From NCBI GenBank assembly GCA_041477815.1, contig JBGOUV010000367.1, forward strand, positions 1 to 7,146: a stretch of DNA of 7,146 nucleotides, read 5' to 3'. This DNA is from JBGOUV01 sp041477815 (GTDB lineage: Bacteria; Acidobacteriota; Terriglobia; Bryobacterales; JACQDG01). Below the pieces are notes generated by a model, which was not told the origin of the DNA, ran no database searches, and worked only from the letters and a program-made list of their open reading frames with translations. Below are positions 1 to 5,530 of this stretch, in pieces. Each line of letters starts with the position of its first letter. Position 1 is the first letter of the stretch. The translations under genes were made by a program, and so were the position numbers.

Positions 1-542
1 AATACGTGGGCAAGTCCAACCGCCTGGAAGATACGATCGTCAAGACCAACATCGACGCGGTGAAGGAAATCGTCCGCCAGATCCGCCTGCGCGACCTGGG
101 CGGCATCATCGTGGTCGACTTCATCGACATGGACGAGCGCAAGAACCGCCAGAAGGTCATGCAGGCTCTAGATGAGGCCCTCCGCGAGGACCGCTCGCCC
201 TCCAAGATCCTCCAGTTCAACGACTTCGGCCTGGTAGCCATCACCCGCAAGCGCGTCAAGCAGTCCCTGGAGCGCACCCTTTGCGCCCCCTGCCCCTACT
301 GCGACGCCGCCGGCTACGTCAAATCGGTGGAGACCATGGTCCTGGAGATACTCACCGAGGCCAAAAAGATCGCCCGCCAGCGCGAGCCCGGCGAAGTGAC
401 GCTCCGGGTGAACCCCGACGTCGGCAGGATCCTGAAGTCCCGCGACAACAGCTACCTGGAAGAGCTGGAGACCATTCTGGGGCGGTCCGTGCTGGTGAAG
501 AGCGACGCGCAGCTCCACCAGGAGAAGTTCGACTTCAATTAG
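1..542 (+). CDS. rng: Ribonuclease E/G family protein, C-terminal part (5' end outside window)
   Basis: RNase G/E is a cytoplasmic single-strand endoribonuclease that matures rRNA and starts mRNA decay. The visible part is about 180 residues, from the end of the catalytic DNase I-like subdomain to the C terminus; the frame is already open at base 3 (YVGKSNRLEDT), so the start lies upstream. The signature GGIIVVDFIDM is present, and its first Asp matches the catalytic metal ligand D346 of E. coli RNase E. It is followed by the FGLVAITRKRVKQSL segment and a cysteine cluster CAPCPYC that corresponds to the Zn-link CPxC motif. The short tail after this motif, with no long disordered scaffold arm, favours RNase G (or a short RNase E) over full-length RNase E. 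The stop is TAG at 540-542. The family call is secure; the rng symbol is less certain because the two paralogues cannot be told apart from the tail alone. Confidence 0.93.
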   Translation, partial: YVGKSNRLEDTIVKTNIDAVKEIVRQIRLRDLGGIIVVDFIDMDERKNRQKVMQALDEALREDRSPSKILQFNDFGLVAITRKRVKQSLERTLCAPCPYCDAAGYVKSVETMVLEILTEAKKIARQREPGEVTLRVNPDVGRILKSRDNSYLEELETILGRSVLVKSDAQLHQEKFDFN

Positions 543-621
543 GCCGCAAGGGCGTGTGGACCGGTCCCCTTCGGTGCGCCATGGCGGGGACGCCAGACGC
601 CCCGGGGTCCGTTGATAGGCT
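543..621. other. GC-rich spacer with palindromes at edge of accessory block
   Basis: This 79-base spacer separates the RNase gene from the low-GC block. It contains a perfect 10-bp palindrome GGACCGGTCC at 558-567. It also has GTCCCC (564-569) facing GGGGAC (586-591) across a 16-base loop. There is no run of T after either, so a classical intrinsic terminator is not supported, though weak termination or a dispersed intergenic repeat is possible. I see no convincing promoter hexamers for the following gene, and only a weak ribosome binding site (AGG very close to the ATG). Confidence 0.35.
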
Positions 622-1536
622 ATGAGTTCGCCGATAAAGATAAGATTCAAGACGCTGCTTGAGCAGGAGTTCGGTACGTTGCAGCATGTCGGCACAAGCA
701 CCTCGTTGTATGTGATTCGGGACAAGGTGCGTGTGTACACGCGCTATTCCAGGATGTACGAAAGGGGCTCTACGTTCTTTGGGCTACGCCGAGAAGACCT
801 TGCTCTTCTTGAAGGCTTCCCCTCTTTCATTGCGTTCTTGTGGGATGAGCAGGCGGAACCGCTACTAATTCCCTACGACCACTTTGCCGAGGTGTTCGAC
901 TCCCTCGAACCAGCTACCGACGGGCAGTACAAGGCTCATATCTACACAGGAGGAGAGGGCACTGATCTGCACATCGTTCGAGCCGGGAGGTTTGGCGTGG
1001 ATTCGTACTTCGGTCTCAGTCAACTTCGCGCCGCCGTCCTGCAACAAAGGGATCAATCACTCCCTGTCGAACTTTCCCATCATCAGGTTCAGACTATCGT
1101 TGGCGCAATCGGGAAACTCACAGGCCATGCAGTGTACATTCCCTTGAATGACAGACCCCTGCTGGACTGGGATGTTGTGGAGAGATTCGACATTGCCGCT
1201 GATGTCCCCTCGACCGGAAGGTTCCCGACGGCTGCGAGCCTTGCGTTCATCGACGTATTGTGGGTTCATCCTACGCGTAACCTGTTAACCGCAGCCTTCG
1301 AGGTCGAGCACTCCACCACGATCTACTCCGGTCTGCTGAGGTTTAATGACGTTCACATAGATTTCAAGCTCCCCCGGGCTGGAGTTGTTGCCCAAGCAGA
1401 GAGGAAGGACTCGTTCCTTCGCCAGATCAGCAGACGTACTTTTCGTGCGAGCGGGCTGAGCGATGTTTGCCTCTTTTATAGTTACGCTGATGTGTATCGA
1501 TGGTATCTCAGACTCCGAGCAGCTCCCAATCCCTAG
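622..1536 (+). CDS. Uncharacterised protein with restriction-endonuclease-like C-terminal domain
   Basis: The product has 304 residues, no signal peptide and no membrane helix, so it should be cytoplasmic. Two parts are visible. Residues 1-95 carry a module with YTRYSRMYERGSTFFGLRREDLALLEGFPSFIAFL-like features, which I associate with an N-terminal specificity domain. Residues 205-295 contain FIDVLW (D211), AFEVEHSTTIYSGLLR (E227, E229) and RRTFRASGL. The order Asp, then Glu-x-Glu after a beta strand, resembles the PD-(D/E)XK nuclease core in the variant that uses E-x-E, as BamHI does. This is inference from motif shape, not from a recognised homologue. Start is the ATG at 622 with a poor ribosome site. 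Its stop is 5 bases from the stop of the convergent XRE frame. One line of the gene (721-780) is about 52% G+C by hand count, against about 75% for bases 3181-3240, which suggests acquisition by transfer. No methyltransferase is visible next to it. Confidence 0.8.
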   Translation: MSSPIKIRFKTLLEQEFGTLQHVGTSTSLYVIRDKVRVYTRYSRMYERGSTFFGLRREDLALLEGFPSFIAFLWDEQAEPLLIPYDHFAEVFDSLEPATDGQYKAHIYTGGEGTDLHIVRAGRFGVDSYFGLSQLRAAVLQQRDQSLPVELSHHQVQTIVGAIGKLTGHAVYIPLNDRPLLDWDVVERFDIAADVPSTGRFPTAASLAFIDVLWVHPTRNLLTAAFEVEHSTTIYSGLLRFNDVHIDFKLPRAGVVAQAERKDSFLRQISRRTFRASGLSDVCLFYSYADVYRWYLRLRAAPNP

Positions 1537-1541
1537 AAGAC

Positions 1542-1766
1542 CTAGAAAGCCTGCTTGGTCGATTTGCGAAGAAAGAACGCAGCCGCGTACGGGCCCACCG
1601 AAAGACTCCCCGTGTCGTCGATCTCCGCCCAGAAAAGCAACCCGTCCTCACCTTGTGATCTACGGATGCGCTTCGCCGCCTTGCTCTGCCCAAGCTCAGA
1701 TCGAAAAGGCCCGCGGAGAATCGGCTCCACGCCCTCCACCACGATCAAATAGTACACTTTCTTCAT
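1542..1766 (-). CDS. Small uncharacterised protein, probable separate gene inside the XRE frame
   Basis: An internal ATG at 1766 has an excellent ribosome binding site (AGAGGAG, 1782-1776, 9 bases before the ATG). It starts a 74-residue product that shares the end of the longer frame. The sequence MKKVYYLIVVEGVEPILRGP has the look of an independent beta-rich domain, followed by GLLFWAEIDDTGSLSVGPY and an aromatic/basic tail. There is no signal peptide or transmembrane segment. I do not recognise a named family. Its position next to an XRE regulator would suit a toxin, antitoxin, anti-repressor or phage-type accessory protein, but nothing in the sequence decides among these. If translated from its own start it would be a second gene of a two-gene operon, with the XRE gene ending upstream by frameshift. 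Confidence 0.55.
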   Translation of the reverse strand: MKKVYYLIVVEGVEPILRGPFRSELGQSKAAKRIRRSQGEDGLLFWAEIDDTGSLSVGPYAAAFFLRKSTKQAF

Positions 1767-2087
1767 AGGCGTGCACTCCTCTTTGTAAACCTGAGCGCGG
1801 ATACAACCAAGTCGGGTTTGCTGGGAGCCGGCCCGAACTCCCTGAGATTTCCTATACGGTCGGTAAGGTGCAAGGCCAAAGCGCGCGATGCGACCTAATG
1901 CCTCGGCGACGGCTTTGAACTCGACGACGTCCAGCCTCCGCTCCCCGCGCTCGAACTTGGACACAAACGACTGCGGGCGCGAAAGTTTCGCGGCGAGACC
2001 TGTCTGGCTGAGGCCCGCCCTCTTACGCGCCTCGACCAGCATGGCTCGGAACCGTTCGTACTCAGGCGTGTGGAGAGACTTCGGCAA
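1542..2087 (-). CDS. XRE-family helix-turn-helix regulator, reading frame fused to a small protein
   Basis: The open frame encodes 181 residues from a TTG at 2087; an in-frame TAG lies four codons upstream. Residues 10-65 are a clear XRE/Cro-type HTH: RKRAGLSQTGLAAKLSRPQSF followed by VSKFERGERRLDVVEFKAVAEALG, nearly the family consensus. The N terminus MPKSLHTPEYERF is also typical, which supports the TTG start. Regulators of this type are usually about 75-100 residues and end soon after the ALG segment. Here the frame runs on through about 42 low-complexity residues (about 66-107) that resemble translated spacer, and then through a second conserved-looking protein beginning MKKVYYL. It could be a true fusion or a frameshift: in another frame the tail ends at a TGA overlapping the internal ATG as ATGA. 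It is probably an autoregulator that also controls the facing nuclease-like gene, given the dyad upstream; that role is inference. Confidence 0.72.
   Translation of the reverse strand: MPKSLHTPEYERFRAMLVEARKRAGLSQTGLAAKLSRPQSFVSKFERGERRLDVVEFKAVAEALGRIARFGLAPYRPYRKSQGVRAGSQQTRLGCIRAQVYKEECTPMKKVYYLIVVEGVEPILRGPFRSELGQSKAAKRIRRSQGEDGLLFWAEIDDTGSLSVGPYAAAFFLRKSTKQAF
1776..1782 (-). promoter_or_regulatory. Internal ribosome binding site for the 74-aa protein
   Basis: The minus strand reads AGAGGAG here, close to the anti-16S consensus. It sits 9 bases before the ATG at 1766, in the middle of the longer reading frame. It is the strongest Shine-Dalgarno match I noticed in the window, and is the main reason to think translation begins separately at 1766. 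Confidence 0.6.
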
Positions 2088-2099
2088 GGCAGTAGTCTA

Positions 2100-2131
2100 A
2101 ACCCAATATGGGATAAATCCCAAAACGGGTT
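2100..2131. promoter_or_regulatory. 32-bp nested dyad, probable XRE operator
   Basis: An inner inverted repeat TGGGAT-AA-ATCCCA (2109-2122) and an outer inverted repeat AACCC (2100-2104) / GGGTT (2127-2131) share exactly the same centre, 2115.5. The same bases can be read as two CCC-N5-GGG boxes (2102-2112 and 2119-2129) with centres 17 bp apart, the arrangement expected for two regulator dimers. The element ends 13 bases before the TTG start of the XRE gene. A weak minus-strand promoter, TTGGGA (-35 like) with TTTAGA or TAGACT (-10 like) at 16-18 bp, would lie across it, so binding would block transcription. It is probably the autoregulatory operator of the adjacent regulator. Confidence 0.5.
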
Positions 2132-2388
2132 GATTACTGCTATGCGCATCGTGGTCCTAGCGGTCTCCGACTCCGCGGGAATTGTGCCCAAAACTCCGCG
2201 CAACGTGGCACGAGACGCCTGCGGGGTCAGCCAGAGCCAGGGCGCCTTCCTCAAGGATGACCCAAGAGGGTTCTTTCCGGCGACTCTCCCCCGCACGAAT
2301 TGGTTTGCACAGCCGAATTTGACTATCGGCTCCCGGCTGGAACCGGGGAGGGACAGTCAGCCACCGCTGGAGCGAAATCGAAGACCTC
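2132..2388. other. Gene-poor stretch between the XRE gene and the envelope operon
   Basis: No convincing gene is seen on either strand. The open frames that cross it have the composition of chance frames and run into the antisense of real genes on both sides. Its only visible structure is a hairpin near the end of the amidohydrolase gene (see 2330-2350). No tRNA-like cloverleaf, repeat array or attachment-site duplication was found by eye. Confidence 0.4.
2330..2350 (-). terminator. Possible weak terminator hairpin after the five-gene run
   Basis: Read on the minus strand, CTCCCCGG pairs with CCGGGAG across a 6-base loop, with one bulged C. It starts 39 bases after the amidohydrolase stop codon. 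No U-run follows, so this is at best a weak or factor-assisted terminator or an RNA 3'-end stabiliser. Confidence 0.25.
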
Positions 2389-3627
2389 TCACCGGCGGTA
2401 GTTCGTCTTCCGATACGGAAACGTCTTCCACGCCGGCGCCGCTCTTCCGTTCAGATCCCACTCCACGCGCCCCTTGCGCACCGTCATCTCCGCCACCAGC
2501 CTCTGGGTCCCGGGATTCCCCGCCCCGGCCGAATCGATGAATCCAAACGACCCCTTTTCCAGGCGCAACACCGCAATATCCGCCTCCGCCCCCACGTCCA
2601 GATGCCCCAACTGCGGCCGCTTGATCTCCTTCGCCGGGTTCCACGTCGATTCGGCGATCACCTCCGCCAGGGGCACGCCCAGATTCAGGATTTTCGACAT
2701 GATGTTGGGCATGTCTTTCATCCCCGCGTTCATGCTCCCCGAGTGCAAATCGCTCGAAATCGAGTCCGGCCAGAATTTCTGCTCGAACGCCGGAACCGCC
2801 ACCCACCAGTAGAAGCTCCCCGCCCCGTGTCCCACGTCGAAGAAGATCCCCCGCTTTCGCCCCGTGACCATCGCCGGATTCACCTTCCCGTCGTCCAGCA
2901 CCTCCTCGCGATGCCCCGAGTAGCAGTGCGTATAGATATCTCCAGGACGCAGCTTGTCCAGCAGCAGCTCGGGCAGCCGCCGCTCTTTGGTGACGAACCC
3001 GAAATCGACCATCACCGGCAGGTCGGTGAGGTTGCCCGCCTTCACGGCGTTCTCCACCGAGGGCCACCCCGGCCCGTTGTAGTGGGCCGATTTAAACCCC
3101 ACGATCACGTCGGGGTTGGCCTTGGCCATCTTCGCCGCCGCCTCCGGGTCCATGTCGCTGGCATTGTTCTCCGCCTTCGGATCCCCCATCCCGGCGCCGG
3201 TGATGTTCAGCAGGGCCAGCACCCGGGTCCGCGCCCGGCTGATGATCCGGTCCCGGAGGTCGGGAAAGGTCTTCCACCCCGTCGTCCCGGCGTCGACCAT
3301 GGTGGTGACGCCGGTGCGGAACGAGAAGGCATCCGGCTGCACGCTACTGGAGTCTCCGGCCGTCCCGGCCCGTCCCGTATACACATGCACGTGAAGATCG
3401 ATGAGCCCCGGCGTCACATACAACCCGGCCACGTTAGCCACCCGCTTGGACTCCGACGCCGGAATGTTCTCCGCCACCCGCGCGATCTTCCCGCCGGCGA
3501 TGGCCACGTCCATCACCCGGTCGATCTTGTTCTTAGGATCGATGACGTGCCCGCCCTTCAGCACGAGATCATAGGTCTGGGCTCCGAGCGCCCCAATTAT
3601 TGCCAGCAAGCCGAATAGGATTCGCAT
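2389..3627 (-). CDS. Secreted amidohydrolase/deacetylase-family metallohydrolase
   Basis: The 412-residue product belongs to the amidohydrolase superfamily, in the branch that includes the deacetylase-like proteins Atu3266 and EF0837, which cleave acetylated substrates such as acetyl-(R)-mandelate. Residues 1-16 (MRILFGLLAIIGALGA) form a short Sec signal peptide, so it probably works in the periplasm, unlike the usual cytoplasmic members. The metal-site residues are all visible: LHVHV (H79, H81), VGFKS (K179, likely the carboxylated bridging lysine), YTHCYSGH (H234, H239), DVGHGAGSF (H267) and SSDLHSG (D293). The N-terminal LVLKGGHVIDPKNKID and the closing GHLDVGAEADIAVLRLEKG match the composite beta-sandwich domain. 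Length is normal for the family. The gene begins 19 bases after the membrane-protein gene and is the last of five genes on one strand. The natural substrate cannot be told from the sequence; its link to the redox genes upstream is only contextual. Confidence 0.9.
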   Translation of the reverse strand: MRILFGLLAIIGALGAQTYDLVLKGGHVIDPKNKIDRVMDVAIAGGKIARVAENIPASESKRVANVAGLYVTPGLIDLHVHVYTGRAGTAGDSSSVQPDAFSFRTGVTTMVDAGTTGWKTFPDLRDRIISRARTRVLALLNITGAGMGDPKAENNASDMDPEAAAKMAKANPDVIVGFKSAHYNGPGWPSVENAVKAGNLTDLPVMVDFGFVTKERRLPELLLDKLRPGDIYTHCYSGHREEVLDDGKVNPAMVTGRKRGIFFDVGHGAGSFYWWVAVPAFEQKFWPDSISSDLHSGSMNAGMKDMPNIMSKILNLGVPLAEVIAESTWNPAKEIKRPQLGHLDVGAEADIAVLRLEKGSFGFIDSAGAGNPGTQRLVAEMTVRKGRVEWDLNGRAAPAWKTFPYRKTNYRR

Positions 3628-3646
3628 GCGCCCATGATACTCCCGT

Positions 3647-4033
3647 TCACCCCCGCAGGAACGCCCCGTACACCATCCAGATCCCCAGGGGCGTCATCGC
3701 TGCCCCCACTGCCGCGAACTTCCTTCCACGATAGTCCTGGGGCGCGATCTTCTGAAGGAGCTTCGGATACAACAGGTAAACGACGCTCTTCAGCATCATG
3801 GTCCATCCCGCCACCGTGGTCGCCACCGCCACATCCCACGCCCAAACGTTATGGCCTACGACGATCAGCAGTCCCAGGGGCAAGGTATAAACCGCCACCA
3901 CCAGCGGCGCGTACTGGCTCTGCAGTAAGTCATAGAACAGCTCTCCCCACAGCCGCGGCCACAGCAGGTGCGACACCGCCGCCACCAGGAATCCCGCCGT
4001 GAATATCCGCTCGATCAAGAGTTCCATGTTCAT
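3647..4033 (-). CDS. Small four-helix integral membrane protein of unknown function
   Basis: The product has 128 residues and four likely membrane helices, at about 8-24, 43-62, 66-85 and 105-124. Short polar loops separate them, and a basic loop (KLLQKIAPQDYRGRKF, about 91-106) precedes helix 4. I do not recognise a named family. A few His and Trp residues (H22, H61, W64, W66) sit near the helix ends, but no heme or quinone motif is clear. The start ATG at 4033 overlaps the TGA of the di-heme gene as ATGA (4030-4033), a strong sign of translational coupling, so it probably partners with the redox proteins. A membrane anchor or electron-transfer partner is possible, but this is inference. A second ATG two codons in (4027) could also serve. 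Confidence 0.82.
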   Translation of the reverse strand: MNMELLIERIFTAGFLVAAVSHLLWPRLWGELFYDLLQSQYAPLVVAVYTLPLGLLIVVGHNVWAWDVAVATTVAGWTMMLKSVVYLLYPKLLQKIAPQDYRGRKFAAVGAAMTPLGIWMVYGAFLRG

Positions 4034-5187
4034 AGCGAGCGGAGAAACGCCAGCAGCGCCTCCCGCTCTCCCTCCGGCAAAACCAAGTATCTCTCTCGAA
4101 CCTGTCCCGCCTCCCCCTGGTGCCGCCGGATCGCGTCGTCCGCCGTCGCCGCGCTTCCGTCATGCAGGAAAGGACGCCGGAACCGCAATCCCCACAACGC
4201 CGGCGTCCGGATCTCCTCCCCGGTAGCCGCCCCCTGCTCAATCCCGTCCCCCGTCCCGACGCTATGCAACAACAGATCCGAATAGAGCGGCACCGGCTTC
4301 CGGTCAAACACCGGATTCCCGCTGGGTCCAGTTCGCAACGCCGGCACATGACAGCTCCCGCACCCCGTCTCGGCGAACACTCGTTCCCCTTGCCGTTCCT
4401 TCTCTCCCACTGCTCCTCTCCCCACCGGCGCCAGGAACTTCATGAAGTTTTCGAAGTTGTCGATCCCACGCAACCCGGTGACCCGATTCCGCACATCCTC
4501 CGGATCCGACGCCGGATCGCACAGTCGCAGCGCCGCCGGATCCACCCCCAACGCGACCTCCTCCGGAAATAGGTCATTAGTAATTCCCATTTCGTTCCGA
4601 TAGGCGTCCCCCGCAAACGCCAGCAGGGTGGCCTGCTGCGCCTTCCAGCCGAATCTTCCGATCCGCTCCCGCTTCGTCGCCACGTCGAAGATCCGCGCCG
4701 CCCGGCCGCGGATCCCGTCGCCGTCCCGATCCTCCGGGTCCTCCCCTCCCACAATCGTTTCGTCCCCAATCGCCTCGACCAGTCCCACGCCGAACAGAGG
4801 CATCGACATCCGCCGCGCGATGACGTTGGCCTCCGGCGGTATACGCGGCTGGCAGTTGTGCGGCGGAATCGAAAACAGGTGGAACAAGGTGCCGCCTTCC
4901 AGCACGCGAAACGTTCCGTCCGCCTCCCGCCGCCCGGCCCGCACCTCGGTAATGGTCCCCATCCCCCCAATCGCCGGGACGTTATGACACTGCGAGCACC
5001 CCGTAGCATTAAACGCCGGCCCCAACCCCTCTCCCGCCGTCTCCACCGCCGTAAAATCCTCCAACCCGATCCGAAACCGCTCAAACTCTCCCGCCGTGAT
5101 CCCCTCCAGCGGACTCCCCGCCGGCCGCTCCCCGGTCTGTCCCACCAATATCCCCACCGCCACCAGCAAACAACCTCTATTCCACAA
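4030..5187 (-). CDS. Periplasmic di-heme c-type oxidoreductase (DHOR family, 'thiol oxidoreductase' type)
   Basis: The 385-residue product has two c-type heme motifs, CSQCH (C64-H68) and CGSCH (C276-H280). Around them are family features: ITAGEFERFRIGLEDF at about 30-45, GPAFNATGCSQCHNVPAIGG, LFGVGLVEAI, an acidic DPEDRDGDGIRGR loop (150-162) that may bind calcium, YSDLLLHSVG, RTPALWG and RPFLHDGSA. These fit the DHOR/COG3488 group, related to di-heme peroxidases and MauG. A short N-terminal hydrophobic stretch (about 6-17) should export it, and hemes would be attached in the periplasm. It is shorter than many DHOR proteins (about 450-500). An in-frame stop directly precedes the TTG at 5187, so the start is TTG 5187 or a later codon; if TTG is used, the gene overlaps the cupredoxin gene by 11 bases. 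The true substrate of this family is unsettled; members occur near iron-uptake genes. Peroxide reduction or metal oxidation is possible. Confidence 0.92.
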   Translation of the reverse strand: MWNRGCLLVAVGILVGQTGERPAGSPLEGITAGEFERFRIGLEDFTAVETAGEGLGPAFNATGCSQCHNVPAIGGMGTITEVRAGRREADGTFRVLEGGTLFHLFSIPPHNCQPRIPPEANVIARRMSMPLFGVGLVEAIGDETIVGGEDPEDRDGDGIRGRAARIFDVATKRERIGRFGWKAQQATLLAFAGDAYRNEMGITNDLFPEEVALGVDPAALRLCDPASDPEDVRNRVTGLRGIDNFENFMKFLAPVGRGAVGEKERQGERVFAETGCGSCHVPALRTGPSGNPVFDRKPVPLYSDLLLHSVGTGDGIEQGAATGEEIRTPALWGLRFRRPFLHDGSAATADDAIRRHQGEAGQVRERYLVLPEGEREALLAFLRSL

Positions 5188-5530
5188 TCACCACCCCCCG
5201 CATCATGTTGTGCCCCGCCCCACACGGCTTCGAACACTCGAACGCATACCGGCCCGGCTTCTCCGCCGTGAACCGCACCTTCAGTTCCCCCTTCCCCCGC
5301 TTCGGTATGACCTCGTTAATCCCCGCTTCCGCGATCCGAAACCCATGATTCGTGTCTTCGCTCGCGATCCGGAACTCGACCACCGTCCCCGCCTTCACCC
5401 GGATCTGGGAAGGCGTGAAACTAAACCGCTCCGCCGTCACATGAACCACCTTCACCGGCGGACCGGCGGCGAAAGCCAGACCCAACACCCAACACCCCAC
5501 ACCTATGACCCGCTTCACTAGAACCACCAT
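5177..5530 (-). CDS. Stand-alone cupredoxin with a complete CuA-type copper site
   Basis: The product has 117 residues: a signal peptide (about 1-22, hydrophobic VIGVGCWVLGLAFAAG) and one cupredoxin fold (about 26-117). The copper ligands are H62 (NHGF) and the C-terminal CSKPCGAGHNMM, giving C99, C103, H107 and M110. The spacing C-x3-C-x3-H-x2-M is exactly that of the binuclear CuA centre of cytochrome c oxidase subunit II and nitrous oxide reductase, not of a mononuclear blue copper site. The residue whose main-chain carbonyl binds copper (Glu in many CoxII proteins) is Lys here. The transmembrane hairpin of CoxII is absent, and no CoxI, CoxIII or NosZ gene is nearby, so this should be a soluble periplasmic electron carrier or a copper carrier. 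The ATG at 5530 overlaps the porin gene by 13 bases. An alternative GTG at 5518, overlapping the porin stop as TAGTG, would give a more typical MKR start. It likely passes electrons to or from the di-heme protein encoded next. Confidence 0.9.
   Translation of the reverse strand: MVVLVKRVIGVGCWVLGLAFAAGPPVKVVHVTAERFSFTPSQIRVKAGTVVEFRIASEDTNHGFRIAEAGINEVIPKRGKGELKVRFTAEKPGRYAFECSKPCGAGHNMMRGVVIVE
5476..5510. repeat. Heptanucleotide tandem repeat in the cupredoxin signal-peptide region
   Basis: Five successive 7-bp units, all ending in ACC, run from 5476 to 5510. Two in the middle are identical (CAACACC, 5483-5496) and the others differ at one to several positions. On the gene strand this is a G-rich GGTGTTG-type repeat that encodes the hydrophobic core of the signal peptide. 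The unit length is not a multiple of three, so gain or loss of one unit would shift the reading frame. The same unit family appears in the opposite orientation in the porin gene (6581-6613). Confidence 0.6.

Noticed and set aside
543..621. Intrinsic terminator after the RNase gene
   Set aside because: There are palindromic GC-rich arms but a long loop and no following T-run.
168..740. Minus-strand frame of 190 codons opposite the RNase and nuclease-like genes
   Set aside because: It crosses two real genes and a spacer with no motif and no ribosome site; a chance frame in GC-rich DNA.
2070..2540. Plus-strand frame of 156 codons in the gene-poor stretch
   Set aside because: It starts inside the XRE gene and ends inside the amidohydrolase gene, has no conserved-looking segment and becomes Ser/Pro-rich, so it is probably not coding.
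2602..3618. Long open frame on the + strand (338 codons) opposite the amidohydrolase gene
   Set aside because: It is rich in Arg, Pro and His with no domain or motif, and lies fully antisense to a gene with intact catalytic residues. This is the usual shadow of high-GC codon bias.
4440..5237. Alternative minus-strand frame of 265 codons across the di-heme and cupredoxin genes
   Set aside because: It is Trp/Arg/Gly-rich with no heme or copper motifs. The overlapping frames carry two CXXCH motifs and a CuA site, so they are the real genes.
5491..5494. Possible lipobox at the Cys in the cupredoxin signal peptide (IGVGC)
   Set aside because: The -3 residue is Gly and not Leu/Val/Ile, and the Cys sits within the hydrophobic core, so lipoprotein processing is unlikely.
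5476..5510. CRISPR array or similar spaced repeat
   Set aside because: The repeats are 7 bp and directly adjacent with no spacers, and lie in coding DNA; no CRISPR-type array exists in the window.
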